64,000 bases of DNA from Alphaproteobacteria bacterium (GCA_041396705.1 JAWKYB010000013.1:1-64000); one strand, 5' to 3'. Counted from the first letter of the stretch, positions 18,761 to 28,063 are shown. Translations and numbers: made by a program. Notes: generated from the letters alone by a model not told the origin.

Positions 18761-19405
18761 ATGGCCGACGTGACCGAACTGCTGCCCGACTTCCCGGGTT
18801 TTGCCTGCCAGTACGATCCGAACAAGAACCCGTTCTTCCGGCCGATCATGGTCGAGAACCTGCGCAAGCTGAAGTCGGTCGATCTCGGCCGCAAGCTTCT
18901 CGACGACATCGCCGGCGCCAACCCGCGCCAGCGCGGGGACTTCCCGCCGGGCGTCAACGTCATGGCGGTGCCGACCGAAATCCATTTCGTCCAGTCCGGC
19001 CACCGCCTGGAGGCGGTCTACGAGGAAGATCATTCGCGGACCGTCACCGGCATGTCGCCGTCGGCCAACCCGGCCTATGCGCCGGACGGCTGTCCGTTCT
19101 GGATCGACGGCGGCAGCAGCAATGCGGCGGTGGACACCATGGCCGCCGGCAACGGCACCGGCAGCGTCTGCTTCATGCGGTTCCACAACGCCCAGGTGAT
19201 GACGCGCAAGGGCGAGAAGGCAGACCCTTACATCGTGCTGGGCCACGAGCTGATCCACTCGCTGCTCGCGCTGACCGGCACCACCAAGGACGGCCGCGAC
19301 GAGGAGCTGTGGACCACCGGCCTCGGCGCCTTCGCCGACGAGCCGATCTGCGAGAACATGCTGCGCAAGGCATTCGGGCTGGCCTTGCGGGCAAAGTACT
19401 TCTAG
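18761..19405 (+). CDS. M91 (NleD-like) zinc metallopeptidase domain protein
   Basis: 214 residues. The zincin signature is VLGHELIHSLLALTG near residue 163, followed by EELWTTGLGAFADEPICEN and a final LRKAFGLALRAKYF. This C-terminal pattern (HExxH, then a conserved E-x-x-T-x-GL segment, then S/C-E-N and L-R-x-x-x-GL) matches the M91 peptidase family, whose known member NleD is a type III effector that cuts host MAP kinases. Here there is no signal peptide and about 150 preceding residues of unknown fold. GCGGAGGATGTC gives a fair ribosome site. Secretion and target are unknown; a role against other cells is inferred from the family. Confidence 0.72.
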   Translation: MADVTELLPDFPGFACQYDPNKNPFFRPIMVENLRKLKSVDLGRKLLDDIAGANPRQRGDFPPGVNVMAVPTEIHFVQSGHRLEAVYEEDHSRTVTGMSPSANPAYAPDGCPFWIDGGSSNAAVDTMAAGNGTGSVCFMRFHNAQVMTRKGEKADPYIVLGHELIHSLLALTGTTKDGRDEELWTTGLGAFADEPICENMLRKAFGLALRAKYF

Positions 19406-19426
19406 CCGGCGGGCCGGACCGCCGGG

Positions 19427-19756
19427 CTATGCCAGCCCGTGGCGCCTCAGTTCCGGCTCCAGCCGGCCTGCGCACCACAGGGCGAACATGCGGAAGTCGC
19501 TGACCAGCGACCAGACCGGATGGATGAATGTCGCCGGCCTGTTGTGCTCCACGAAGAAGTGGGCATACCAGGCTGGCGCATAGCCGGCGATCGGCACCGC
19601 GATCAGCAGCCACCACCATTGCAGCGCCAGCGCTAGCACCAGCAGCGCAAGCGCGAGCGCGGTGCCGAACAGGTGGATCCGGCGGGTCGCCGGCTTGGCG
19701 TGCTCCCCCAGGTAGAACGGCCAGAACTCGCGATAGGTGGAACAGCGCGCGGCCAT
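19427..19756 (-). CDS. Mpo1-like / DUF962 membrane protein
   Basis: 109 residues from MAARCSTYREFWPFYLGEHA, with an AAGGAGG site just upstream. It has two hydrophobic helices (LFGTALALALLVLALAL and WWLLIAVPIAGYAPAW) and the DUF962 pattern with HAKPATRRIHLFGT and WYAHFFVEHNRPATF. The yeast relative Mpo1 is a dioxygenase in 2-hydroxy fatty acid breakdown that uses conserved His residues, two of which are visible here. The bacterial role is not established. It is convergent with the M91 gene and divergent from asd. Confidence 0.85.
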   Translation of the reverse strand: MAARCSTYREFWPFYLGEHAKPATRRIHLFGTALALALLVLALALQWWWLLIAVPIAGYAPAWYAHFFVEHNRPATFIHPVWSLVSDFRMFALWCAGRLEPELRRHGLA

Positions 19757-19935
19757 GCCGTCCTCCTTGCCGTGCCGGCCGGCCCGCGCCGCAAGCGGCG
19801 CATTGCAACTGCCGGTCAAAGTCTCTATGTCACACGCCGGTGCCGGCGTGGCGCGGGCATGATGCCATCGTCGCCGGCCGCCGCACAGCCCCTGCGGAGG
19901 CGGGCCTGTGCCGGCACAGTCACTTGGAGTGAGAA

Positions 19936-20961
19936 ATGGGTTATCGGGTCGCGGTGGTCGGTGCCACCGGCAACGTGGGACGCGAGATGCTGAACACGCT
20001 CGCCGAGCGGCAATTTCCGGCCGACGAAGTGGTGGCGCTTGCCTCGAGCCGTTCGATCGGCAGCGAGGTTTCCTTCGGCGAGGACGACATCCTCAAAGTG
20101 CGCGATCTGGCGACCTACGACTTCAAAGGCATCGACATCGCCCTGTTCTCGCCCGGCGCCAAGGTCTCGGCGGAGCATGCGCCGCGGGCGGCGCGGGCCG
20201 GGGCCGTTGTGATCGATAACACCTCGCATTTCCGCATGGACCCCGACGTGCCGCTGGTGGTGCCGGAGGTCAACCCGGGCGCGGTCGGCGGCTATGCCAA
20301 GCGCGGCATCATCGCCAACCCGAACTGCTCCACCATCCAGATGGTGGTGGCGCTGAAGCCGCTGCACGACCTGGCCACGATCACGCGCGTGGTGGTGTCG
20401 ACCTACCAGTCGGTCTCCGGCGCCGGCAAGGCGGGGATGGACGAGCTGTTCAACCAGACGCGCGGCGTCTATGTGAACGACCCGATCCGCCCGGAGAAAT
20501 TCACCAAGCAGATCGCCTTCAATGTCATTCCCCACATCGACGTCTTCATGGAAGACGGGTCGACCAAGGAGGAATGGAAGATGGCGGTCGAGACCCGCAA
20601 GATCCTGGACCCGAACATCAAGGTCCAGGCCACCTGCGTGCGGGTGCCGGTGTTCGTCGGCCATGCCGAGGCGGTGACCGTGGAATTCGCCGAGGCGCTG
20701 AGCGAGGAAGCGGCCCGCGCCGCCCTGCGCGAGGCCGACGGGGTCGGCGTCGTCGACCACCGGGCCGACGAGGGCTATGTCACGCCGGCCGAGGCCGCCG
20801 GCGAGGACAAGGTCTATGTCAGCCGGCTGCGCAAGGACCCGACCGTCGCCCACGGGCTGTCGATGTGGGTCGTGGCCGACAACCTGCGCAAGGGTGCCGC
20901 CACCAACGCGGTGCAGATCGCCGAGCTGCTCACCCGCGAGCACCTGCGCGCGGCCGCCTGA
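19936..20961 (+). CDS. asd: Aspartate-semialdehyde dehydrogenase
   Basis: 341 residues, usual length. It reduces aspartyl phosphate to aspartate semialdehyde for lysine, threonine, methionine and diaminopimelate. Seen are the NADP-binding VAVVGATGNVGREML, SSRSIG, and the catalytic Cys in GIIANPNCSTIQMVVALKPL (near residue 130), the following Gln in TYQSVSGAGKAGMDEL, and RVPVFVGHAEAVTVEF with the active-site His. TTGGAGTGAG gives a ribosome site. It is followed 23 bases later by a gene on the same strand. Confidence 0.97.
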   Translation: MGYRVAVVGATGNVGREMLNTLAERQFPADEVVALASSRSIGSEVSFGEDDILKVRDLATYDFKGIDIALFSPGAKVSAEHAPRAARAGAVVIDNTSHFRMDPDVPLVVPEVNPGAVGGYAKRGIIANPNCSTIQMVVALKPLHDLATITRVVVSTYQSVSGAGKAGMDELFNQTRGVYVNDPIRPEKFTKQIAFNVIPHIDVFMEDGSTKEEWKMAVETRKILDPNIKVQATCVRVPVFVGHAEAVTVEFAEALSEEAARAALREADGVGVVDHRADEGYVTPAEAAGEDKVYVSRLRKDPTVAHGLSMWVVADNLRKGAATNAVQIAELLTREHLRAAA

Positions 20962-20984
20962 CCGCGAGACGCGGGCGGCGGCCG

Positions 20985-22394
20985 ATGGCGAATCCGCGTC
21001 AGCCGCCGCCTGCCGCCTCGCGCGATCCGCTCGCCGCGATGCGCGCGGGCGCCATCAAGCTGCATCAGGCCGGCAAGGCGGCGCAGGCGATCGCGCTCTA
21101 CCGCGACTATCTGCGCCAGCGGCCCGGCGACGTCGGCATCTGGTGCAACCTCGGCGTCGCCCATCGCGAACGCAAGCAGCTGGCGGTGGCGGAGGCCTGC
21201 TATCGCCGGGCTCTGGAGCTGTCTCCGGGCGACCCCGCCGCGATGGGCAACCTCGGTAACGTGCTGAAGGACCTCGACCGGCTCGACGAGGCGATCGCGC
21301 TGCACGAGCGCGTCGTCGCCGCCAGCCCGGACGACGAGCGGGCGCGGCACAACTATGCGATCGCCCTGCGCGAGGCCGCGCGCTATGCCGAGGCCGCCGA
21401 CCAGTTCGACCGGCTGGTGACGGCGCAGCCCGGCAACGCCACCTATCGCTGGGACCGGGCGCTGGTGCTGCTGCATCTCGGCCGCAGCGCCCAGGGCTGG
21501 GCCGACTACGAGGCCCGGCGCGAGACCGGCGACGTCAAGCCGCGTCCCTACAAGGCCCCGGAATGGAACGGCGAGCCCCTGGCCGGCCGCACCCTCTATG
21601 TCCATCCCGAGCAGGGCTTCGGCGACACGCTGATGGCGCTGCGTTTCCTGCCGCAGCTCAAGGCGGCCGGCGCCACCGTGGTGCTGGAGTGCAAACCGCC
21701 GCTGCGCCGCCTGCTGGAAGGCGTCGCCGGTGCCGACCGGCTGGTCGCGCCGGAGGACCGCTTCGCCGACTTCGACTACCATTGCTCGCTGATGGGCATT
21801 CCCCGCCTGGTCGGCGCCGATTGCGCGGCGCCGCCGCCGCCGGCGACCCTGACCATCCCGTCGGCCGCCACCGCTCGGGTCGCGCCGCTGGTGGCGCCGG
21901 GCGGCAGCCGGTTCAAGGTCGGCGTGGTGTGGTCGGGCAGCGTGACGTTCAAGGGCAACGCCAAGCGCGCGGTGACGGTCGACCGCTTCCTGCCGTTCGC
22001 CGCCGTTCCGGGCGTGCAGCTCTACAGCCTGCAGAAGGGGCCGCGCGAGGGCGACCTCGCCGAGTCCGGCGCCGATTCGCTGATGATCGACATCGGCACC
22101 AAGGTGGAGGACTTCGCGGAAAGCGCGGCCGCCATCGCAGCGCTCGACCTGGTCATCATGACCGACAGCTCGGTCGCCCACCTGTGCGGCTCGCTCGGCA
22201 AGCCGGTGTGGAACCTGCTGCCCTATCACCCCTACTGGATCTATCCGGTCGACGGCGATCGCACGCCCTGGTACCCCTCGATGCGGCTGTTCCGCCAGCA
22301 GACCCCGGGCGACTGGGATGCGGTGTTCGACCGGGCACGCAAGGCGCTGGCCGCCGTCGTGGACGAACGGGACAGGCCCGCCGAGCGCGGCTGA
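20985..22394 (+). CDS. TPR protein with glycosyltransferase-9-like C-terminal domain
   Basis: 469 residues from MANPRQPPPAASRDPL. About four tetratricopeptide repeats occupy residues 15-160 (for example GNLGNVLKDLDRLDEAIALH). The C-terminal about 270 residues resemble the heptosyltransferase/O-GlcNAc-transferase-like fold: LYVHPEQGFGDTLMALRFLP, KVGVVWSGSVTFKGNAKRAV, LYSLQKG, and DLVIMTDSSVAHLCGSLGKP. Proteins of this make-up are common in alphaproteobacteria and are suspected to act on glycans or on flagellin; the acceptor here is unknown. It may be cotranscribed with asd. Confidence 0.82.
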   Translation: MANPRQPPPAASRDPLAAMRAGAIKLHQAGKAAQAIALYRDYLRQRPGDVGIWCNLGVAHRERKQLAVAEACYRRALELSPGDPAAMGNLGNVLKDLDRLDEAIALHERVVAASPDDERARHNYAIALREAARYAEAADQFDRLVTAQPGNATYRWDRALVLLHLGRSAQGWADYEARRETGDVKPRPYKAPEWNGEPLAGRTLYVHPEQGFGDTLMALRFLPQLKAAGATVVLECKPPLRRLLEGVAGADRLVAPEDRFADFDYHCSLMGIPRLVGADCAAPPPPATLTIPSAATARVAPLVAPGGSRFKVGVVWSGSVTFKGNAKRAVTVDRFLPFAAVPGVQLYSLQKGPREGDLAESGADSLMIDIGTKVEDFAESAAAIAALDLVIMTDSSVAHLCGSLGKPVWNLLPYHPYWIYPVDGDRTPWYPSMRLFRQQTPGDWDAVFDRARKALAAVVDERDRPAERG

Positions 22395-22478
22395 CCCCGG
22401 GGGAACCGTCGTCGGTCCGCCGCGTTCCCGTCCCGGAACCCGGCGGCAAGCGTCCGCCGGCACCATGCAGGAGCCCGC

Positions 22479-22964
22479 ATGCCGCCATCCCTCCGTTGCC
22501 GCGCCCGCTGCGGCATCCTCGTCGCAGCCCTCGCCGCGCTCGCCGGCTGCTCGCTCGGCCGCGAGACCGCGCAACAGGGCGCCGGGCTGGGCGTCGGCAT
22601 CACCGCCGGCACCGCGACCGGCAATCCGATCATCGGCCTGGCCGCCGGCGTGATCGCCAGCTGGAGCGCGTCGACCGCCTTCGACATCTACGAGGAACAG
22701 CAGCTGGATGCGCTGCAGCAGGCGATCGCAACCGCCACCTCCGACGCCGAACCCGGCGACGTCATCGGCTGGGCCGGCGGCGGACATTTCGGCAGCCTGG
22801 AAGTCGTGCGCGAGTTCGGCCTGGAAACGCGCTGCCGCGAGATCATCTTCTCCCGCGACGACGGCGACGACACCCGCATCCTGGTCGCCACCGTCTGCCG
22901 GCGCGACGACGGCTGGCACTGGGCGGTGCCGCAGCCGCGCGCCGACCTGGACGGCCTGTTCTGA
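22479..22964 (+). CDS. Lipoprotein with glycine-zipper segment
   Basis: 161 residues with an N-terminal signal and lipobox LAGC, giving Cys at about residue 25. A Gly/Ala segment (GAGLGVGITAGTATGNPIIG then LAAGVIASW) follows, and then a soluble domain of about 90 residues ending RRDDGWHWAVPQPRADLDGL. The C-terminal part resembles the small surface-antigen type domain found behind glycine-zipper lipoproteins. It is likely anchored in the outer membrane. Function unknown. Confidence 0.8.
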   Translation: MPPSLRCRARCGILVAALAALAGCSLGRETAQQGAGLGVGITAGTATGNPIIGLAAGVIASWSASTAFDIYEEQQLDALQQAIATATSDAEPGDVIGWAGGGHFGSLEVVREFGLETRCREIIFSRDDGDDTRILVATVCRRDDGWHWAVPQPRADLDGLF

Positions 22965-22990
22965 CGGCGATGCGGCGCCCGGCCGTCCGC

Positions 22991-23875
22991 TCAGGCGACC
23001 TTTGCGGCGCGGAAGCGGCCGCCCGGCCGCGACGACGCGATCGCGTCCTGCGCCGCGATCAGCTGCAGTTCGCGCGTGCCCGCGGCCGCGGTCGCCTCGA
23101 AGATCGCGTAGATCGCCTCGGTGGCCGCCTCCAGGGCCGCCTGCCCGGACCCGTGCCGCAGCAGATGCGCCAGGAACAGCGCGGTCGTGGCGTCGCCGGA
23201 TCCGTTCGGCGCGATCGGGAACTCCAGGCGCGGCGTCCGGATCAGCCAGGCGCCGTCGGCGCCCGCCAGCAGCATCTCGATCGCGTCGTCGGGTGCGTCG
23301 GAGCGGATCAGGCTGGTGACGAGCACCCACTCCGGGCCGCCGGCCCTGAGCATGGCGGTGGCGGCGAGGGCGGCCGCCAGCGTGTCGGTGCGCGTGCCGG
23401 TCATCAGTTCCAGCTCGAACTGGTTCGGCGTGACCACCCGCGCGGCCGGGACGGCGCGGGCAGCCATGAATTCGGGGATGCCCGCGCGCACGAACACGCC
23501 ACGGCCGACGTCGCCCATCACTGGGTCGCAGCAGTAGAAGGCGGCGGGACTGGCGGCGCGCACCCGCGCCACTGCATCGAGGATCACCTCGCCCAGCGCC
23601 GGTGTGCCCATGTAGCCGCTGAGCACGGCCGCACAGCCGCCGAACACGCCGCGCTCGTCCATGCCGAGCACCACCCTGGCCAGGTCGTCCGGCGCGAACA
23701 CCGGCCCGCGGAACGACGGATAGCCGGTGTGGTTGGAGAACATCACCGTGTGGATCGGCCAGACCTCGTAACCCAGCCGCTGCATCGGAAACACGGCGGC
23801 GGCGTTGCCGACATGGCCGAAGGCGACATGGGACTGGATCGACAGGATCGCGGGAGGCGGCATGGTTGACTTCAT
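22991..23875 (-). CDS. pdxY: Pyridoxal kinase
   Basis: 294 residues from [20 protein letters not shown]; a start four codons later (MPPPAIL) is equally possible, and neither has a strong ribosome site. The ribokinase-like fold shows [65 protein letters not shown] and the catalytic [19 protein letters not shown]. It phosphorylates pyridoxal in vitamin B6 salvage. It is a lone gene, convergent with the lipoprotein gene. Confidence 0.95.
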   Translation of the reverse strand: MKSTMPPPAILSIQSHVAFGHVGNAAAVFPMQRLGYEVWPIHTVMFSNHTGYPSFRGPVFAPDDLARVVLGMDERGVFGGCAAVLSGYMGTPALGEVILDAVARVRAASPAAFYCCDPVMGDVGRGVFVRAGIPEFMAARAVPAARVVTPNQFELELMTGTRTDTLAAALAATAMLRAGGPEWVLVTSLIRSDAPDDAIEMLLAGADGAWLIRTPRLEFPIAPNGSGDATTALFLAHLLRHGSGQAALEAATEAIYAIFEATAAAGTRELQLIAAQDAIASSRPGGRFRAAKVA

Positions 23876-24072
23876 CGGTGGACGCGGCCGGCCGGTCCGA
23901 CGGCTCAGCGGGCCGCGCGGTTCTGGCCCATTTTCGACGACACGGCAAGCCGTCCGGCGGGCAGCCAGTGCGCCGGCACGGCGATTCCACTCGGTCCAAA
24001 TGGAATTTGAGACGCGCGCGAGAAATCTACCTGAAAATCGAATATTAACACGCCTCGGGAAATAGTCGCGAC

Positions 24073-24621
24073 ATGCGCAAAACGATGCCCCCTGCTGCCG
24101 TCGTTCCACCGTCGAGCCAACGCGAGAACTCGTCGCTGACGGGTGCGGTGGTCTCGCGGCTGGACGACGACATCGACTGCACGAGCGAGAAAGTCCGCTA
24201 CATGTTCGAGTGGTGGCGGCGTGCGGCCGGCGGCCTGCCGCCCTATTGGTCGCAGTTCGACATCACCGACCACCCGTCGATCATCGCCAGCGTGTTCCTG
24301 GTCAAGCGGCTGGCGGCGCGCTCGTGGTTCTTCACGCTGAAGGGCGAGGAGGTGCACGCGCTGTTCCCGTCGGCGAAGACGCCCGATTCGATCGACGGCA
24401 AGTCCGACAGCCGCTGGGCGAAGGACCTGGTCGACTATTACGAGGAAGTGGCTGCCACCGGCCGCTGCCACATGGTCCGCGGCACCATCACCGGCCTCTA
24501 CGGCGAGGAGATCGACATCGAGTCGATCGACTGTCCGTTCCGCGAGGGCGATTTCGGCCGCATGGCGATCCTCGGCGTGATCGAGAAGATCGCGGTTCGG
24601 CCGAAGCAGGCCACGGCCTGA
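24073..24621 (+). CDS. PAS domain protein of the PAS_5 (PF07310) type
   Basis: 182 residues without signal peptide or membrane segment. Residues 40-170 match the alphaproteobacterial PAS_5 pattern: MFEWWRRAAGGLPPYWSQFD, IIASVFLVKRLAARSWFF, FTLKGEEVHALF, and the late CPFREGDFGRMAILGVIEKI strand pair. These proteins lack output domains and their ligands are unknown. A second protein of this kind is at 60945-61484. It is divergent from pdxY. The start codon is the ATG of MRKTMPP; the next in-frame ATG four codons later is possible. Confidence 0.75.
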   Translation: MRKTMPPAAVVPPSSQRENSSLTGAVVSRLDDDIDCTSEKVRYMFEWWRRAAGGLPPYWSQFDITDHPSIIASVFLVKRLAARSWFFTLKGEEVHALFPSAKTPDSIDGKSDSRWAKDLVDYYEEVAATGRCHMVRGTITGLYGEEIDIESIDCPFREGDFGRMAILGVIEKIAVRPKQATA

Positions 24622-24624
24622 GCG

Positions 24625-25980
24625 TCATTCGGCGGCGTCGGCCGCCTCCGGCGCATAGGCCAGTTCCATCTCACGGCGCAGCCTCACCGCCGCCTCGCTC
24701 TCGTCCAGCGCCACGTCGGCCCAGCGGACCGGCTGGCCGGCCTTGACCGGGTGCAGCAGACGGGCCTTGTCGGCAAGGCCGATCGGCAGGCCGCCGACCG
24801 CAAGCGACCGTTCCGCCGGATAGAGCTTGCCCCACACGGTGTAGCCGCCCTCGCCGTCGAGCACCTCGCCGGGCGCGAGGTCGCGCTTGGCGGTGGCCAC
24901 CACGTCGCCGAGCCAGGCCTGGGCCGCACCCGTCGCCTCGCCGCGCGCCGCGATGCTGGCCACCGACACGCCGAGCTCCAGCCCGATCAGATGGTAGGGC
25001 CGCCACAGCGCGCTGCAGCGGCCCGACGGGTCGGTGATCAGGCCGTATTCGCCGAAGCAGCGCGCGGCATAGTCGTTCGGTGCCTCGAAGGCGACATAGA
25101 CGCCCCAGCGCAGGTCGCCGACAACCGCCCGGCCGTCCCACTCGTCGCTGGAAACGACCTCGACCTGGCCCTTGTGGTGGAGGAAGCCGCCGTCCGCCTT
25201 CGGCCGCATCATCCGGGCAAGGTCGTGGACCCCGCAGGCAGGAAAGCCGAGGCCGGCCGGGCTCGGCGTCAGACCGGTCGCGTTTGCGACCGCCGCCATC
25301 TCGATGCCGGACTTGGTGCCGTCGAGGAAGGAGTTGAACATCTTCGGGTTCATGCCGCCGGCCGCGGCCCGCTCGGGCGTCAGGCCGTAATAGCCCCACA
25401 CGGTGTCGGGCGTGGACTGGTGGAATTCCGGCCGATAGCGCGTGCCCTTGCCGGCCGCGGTGACGGTCAGGCCGCAGGCGCGCGCCCAGTCGACCTGCTC
25501 GCAGATCAGCGCCGGCTGGTCGCCATAGGCCAGCGAATAGATCACCCCGGCGGCACGCGCGCGTTCCGCCAGCATCGGCCCGGCCAGCGCATCCGCCTCC
25601 ACGTTGACCATCACCAGGTGCTTGCCCCGCTCGAAGCAGGCCAGCGCATGGCGTACGCCCGCCACCGGGTCGCCGGTGGCGTCGATCACCACCTCGATCC
25701 GGTCCTCGGCCAGCATGGCGTCGACGCTGTCGGTGACCCAGGTGCCGCCGTCGCGCAGTGCCTGGTCGAGGTCGGCCGCATCGCCGCGGCCCGCCGGCCA
25801 GCCGACCGCAGCCAGCCGCGCGCGGGCGCCGTCGGGCCGAAGGTCGGCGATGGCGGCGACATGGATGCCGGCCATGTGCGGCACCTGCGACAGAAACATG
25901 GCGCCGAACTTGCCGGCGCCGATCAGGCCGACCCGCACCGGCCGGTCGGCCCGTGCGCGCATCAGGGCATGCAGGTTCAT
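24625..25980 (-). CDS. NAD(P)-dependent oxidoreductase with C-terminal SAF domain (homoserine-dehydrogenase-like)
   Basis: 451 residues. The N terminus is a Rossmann fold (VRVGLIGAGKFGAMFLSQVP; VEVVIDATGDP-type strand VVIDATGDPVAGVRHALACF). The middle holds YSLAYGDQPALICEQVDWAR and TPDTVWGYYGLTPERAA. The C-terminal about 90 residues form a SAF/AFP-like domain (AKRDLAPGEVLDGEGGYTVW, GLADKARLLHPVKAGQPV). Members of this group act on hydroxy acids or sugar acids, for example in apionate metabolism; the substrate here cannot be read from sequence. It is the last gene of a five-gene cluster, 16 bases after the dioxygenase gene, and so probably acts on a sugar-derived acid or its precursor. Confidence 0.78.
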   Translation of the reverse strand: MNLHALMRARADRPVRVGLIGAGKFGAMFLSQVPHMAGIHVAAIADLRPDGARARLAAVGWPAGRGDAADLDQALRDGGTWVTDSVDAMLAEDRIEVVIDATGDPVAGVRHALACFERGKHLVMVNVEADALAGPMLAERARAAGVIYSLAYGDQPALICEQVDWARACGLTVTAAGKGTRYRPEFHQSTPDTVWGYYGLTPERAAAGGMNPKMFNSFLDGTKSGIEMAAVANATGLTPSPAGLGFPACGVHDLARMMRPKADGGFLHHKGQVEVVSSDEWDGRAVVGDLRWGVYVAFEAPNDYAARCFGEYGLITDPSGRCSALWRPYHLIGLELGVSVASIAARGEATGAAQAWLGDVVATAKRDLAPGEVLDGEGGYTVWGKLYPAERSLAVGGLPIGLADKARLLHPVKAGQPVRWADVALDESEAAVRLRREMELAYAPEAADAAE

Positions 25981-25996
25981 CTCGACCTTCCGTGTT

Positions 25997-26791
25997 TCAC
26001 GCCGCCGCGGCGTGGACCAGTTCGTCCAGGCAGTCGTCGGCCAGGCAGGCGATCGGCGCGAAGTCGCGGTGGGCGATCCATTCCGGGCGCTTGAACTGGC
26101 GGATGTGGTTGTCGGTACGGCACAGGCTCAGATAGACGATGGTGCGGTCGAATGGCGACATGTTGCTCGGGCTGCCGTGCACCAGGTTCGCGTGGAACAT
26201 CAGCACGCTGCCCGCCGGGCCCTTCGGCGCGACCAGGCCGCCATGGGCGACCAGCTTGCGGATCGTGTCCTTGTCGAGGGTCCACAGCGGGTATGAGGTG
26301 GTGGTGACGTCGTGTCCGGCCTCGATCACGCCCTGCTTGTGCGACCCGGGAATGAAGATCAGCGGGCCGTTGAACTCGGTCACCGGGTCGATGAACAGCG
26401 CGACGTTCATCGCCCGTGCCTCGGGCATCGCGTCGTCGCGCGCCCAGGTGCCGTAGTCCTGGTGCCATTGCCAGACGTCGCCGTCGAAGGCGGCCTTGGC
26501 GTTGATCTTGTACTGGTGGATATAGACCGGGCCGCCGAGCAGTTGCTCGACCGGCTCGACCAGCCGCGGGTGGCGACCCAGGCGGCGGAACGCCTCGTTG
26601 TAGGTGTGGGCGGCGAAGGCGGTGCGTGCGGTCTTGCCGTCCTTCTCGCGGAACACCTCGGGCCGGTCGAGCGCATAGACCCGGTCGGCCTCGCGCTTCA
26701 GCAGCGCGACTTCCGCCGGCGCGAACGCCTCGGGAATCATCAGCCAGCCGTCGCGGTCGAATGCCGCCAACTGGTCTTCGCTGAGCCGCAT
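25997..26791 (-). CDS. Phytanoyl-CoA dioxygenase (PhyH/EctD-like) Fe(II)/2-oxoglutarate enzyme
   Basis: 264 residues from MRLSEDQLAAFDRDGWLMIP; GGAGG precedes this ATG, which decides against a start 20 codons upstream. The Fe(II) ligands are in WQWHQDYGTWARDDAM (His-x-Asp) and the distal His in FHANLVHGSPSNMSPFDR; the 2-oxoglutarate-binding Arg is probably in the latter. YIHQYKINAKAAFDGDVW resembles the ectoine hydroxylase signature, but no ectoine genes are near. It hydroxylates a small molecule, here likely a glycan precursor, given the cluster with a nucleotidyltransferase and a glycosyltransferase. Confidence 0.82.
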   Translation of the reverse strand: MRLSEDQLAAFDRDGWLMIPEAFAPAEVALLKREADRVYALDRPEVFREKDGKTARTAFAAHTYNEAFRRLGRHPRLVEPVEQLLGGPVYIHQYKINAKAAFDGDVWQWHQDYGTWARDDAMPEARAMNVALFIDPVTEFNGPLIFIPGSHKQGVIEAGHDVTTTSYPLWTLDKDTIRKLVAHGGLVAPKGPAGSVLMFHANLVHGSPSNMSPFDRTIVYLSLCRTDNHIRQFKRPEWIAHRDFAPIACLADDCLDELVHAAAA

Positions 26792-26857
26792 GCTGTCCTC
26801 CGCCGGCCATCGCGCCACGGGCATTTCAGCGGAAATCCGCGGCCGCGGCAATGCGGC

Positions 26858-28063
26858 TCAGTGCCCCGGCTGGGAGCGCCCGAATCCGTAGTGCAGGTCG
26901 ATCTGGCCGAGCAGGACCTCGGCCCGGTGGCTCCAGCGGTGAGAAGCCTCCGCCCTTGCCCGGCCGGCCAGCGCGATGGCGGCGAGGCCCGCGGGATCGT
27001 CGAGCCGGGACCGCAGCAACGCCGGCAGCGCGTCGAGCCGGGTCCAGCGGTAGAGCAGGATGTCCTCGCCGTCGGCATAGTGGTCGGCATACCACGCGCT
27101 GGCATCGGTGCAGACGGCCGCGCCGGCCAGCTGGGCCGCGAACACCCGCTCATGGGCGCCGGCGACGAAATTGGTGTTGGTGTTCAGGCAGATCCGGGTG
27201 CGCTGCAGGTGGTGCAGCGTTTCCTCGAAGCTGCCCTCGCCGCCATAGGCCACGTGCGGATGCGCCTCCAGATAGGGCTCCCAGTCGCGGCCGTAGAGGC
27301 TGAGCGGCAGGCCGGATGCGCCGATCACGTTCAGCGCCTGATGCCGGCGCAGGCTGTGCACGTAGTCGGTCAGCATCGCAGACAGCCGCCAGAACTGCTG
27401 GCGCACCGGGCCGGCGAGCGCGACGTCGAGCGCCGTCAGCGCGCGGCGCAGCCCTTCCTCGACCGGCAGCATGTCGTGGGCCAGGCACAGGTCGGCCGCC
27501 GCATCCAGGATCCGGCGCACGAAGGCGCTGGCCAGCCCGGACCAAGGCCGCTCCGGCGCACCGCGATAGGTGCCGGTGAACAGCAGCGCGATGTCGCGCC
27601 GGGCCAGGAACCCGTCGGCGTCGGCATCGGCCGGTGCGGTCTCGATGTTGCCGCCCGGCGGCAGTACGCCGGCGATGGCGAAGCGGTCGGCGCCGAACAC
27701 GTCGTGCAGCCAGGCCAGGTGGCTGCGGTCGATCAGGTCGACGACGACCCGGCTGCCGGCCGCGGCCAGGCGCTTGTGATGGTGCGCCGGGTGGTCGACC
27801 ACCAGGGTGAGCAGCGGCACCTGGACCACGTCGTAGAACGGCTTGTCGTCGACCGCGACGTCGAGGCCGATGCCGTTGAACGACACCACCGCGCGGCAGC
27901 CCTCGTTGAGCGCGCGGATCAGCCGGTCCATGCCGTCGGTGGCGTAGTCGAAGATCCAGGTCGGCTGCCCCAGCGCCTGGAAGGCACGGGCCAGCTGGTC
28001 GACATGCAGCCGAAGGGCGCCGTATTGCGACTGCCCCTTCAGCAGGATGATCGGCTGGGTCAA
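26858..28063 (-). CDS. Glycosyltransferase (GT-B, CgeB-like C-terminal region)
   Basis: 401 residues if translation begins at the TTG (LTQPIILLKGQSQYGALRLH) that overlaps the stop of the preceding gene as TTGA; no ATG or GTG gives a better fit. Seen are a Rossmann-like N-terminal half with SFNGIGLDVAVDDKPFYDVV and TLVVDHPAHHHKRL, and a C-terminal half with SLYGRDWEPYLEAHPHVAYG, RTRICLNTNTNFVAGAHERV and FAAQLAGAAVCTDASAWYAD, the nucleotide-sugar side of CgeB-type GT-B enzymes. It probably transfers the sugar activated by the neighbouring nucleotidyltransferase. A short frame extension upstream is shadow sequence of that gene. Confidence 0.82.
   Translation of the reverse strand: MTQPIILLKGQSQYGALRLHVDQLARAFQALGQPTWIFDYATDGMDRLIRALNEGCRAVVSFNGIGLDVAVDDKPFYDVVQVPLLTLVVDHPAHHHKRLAAAGSRVVVDLIDRSHLAWLHDVFGADRFAIAGVLPPGGNIETAPADADADGFLARRDIALLFTGTYRGAPERPWSGLASAFVRRILDAAADLCLAHDMLPVEEGLRRALTALDVALAGPVRQQFWRLSAMLTDYVHSLRRHQALNVIGASGLPLSLYGRDWEPYLEAHPHVAYGGEGSFEETLHHLQRTRICLNTNTNFVAGAHERVFAAQLAGAAVCTDASAWYADHYADGEDILLYRWTRLDALPALLRSRLDDPAGLAAIALAGRARAEASHRWSHRAEVLLGQIDLHYGFGRSQPGH

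Noticed and set aside
20814..23999. A 1061-residue open frame on the minus strand
   Set aside because: It runs antisense over the TPR, lipoprotein and pyridoxal kinase genes; long antisense frames are common at this GC content, and the sequence is Arg/Ala/His-rich without domains.
25997..26791. Ectoine hydroxylase (EctD)
   Set aside because: The fold and part of the signature agree, but there are no ectABC genes nearby and the setting is glycan synthesis, so only a general PhyH-type call is justified.
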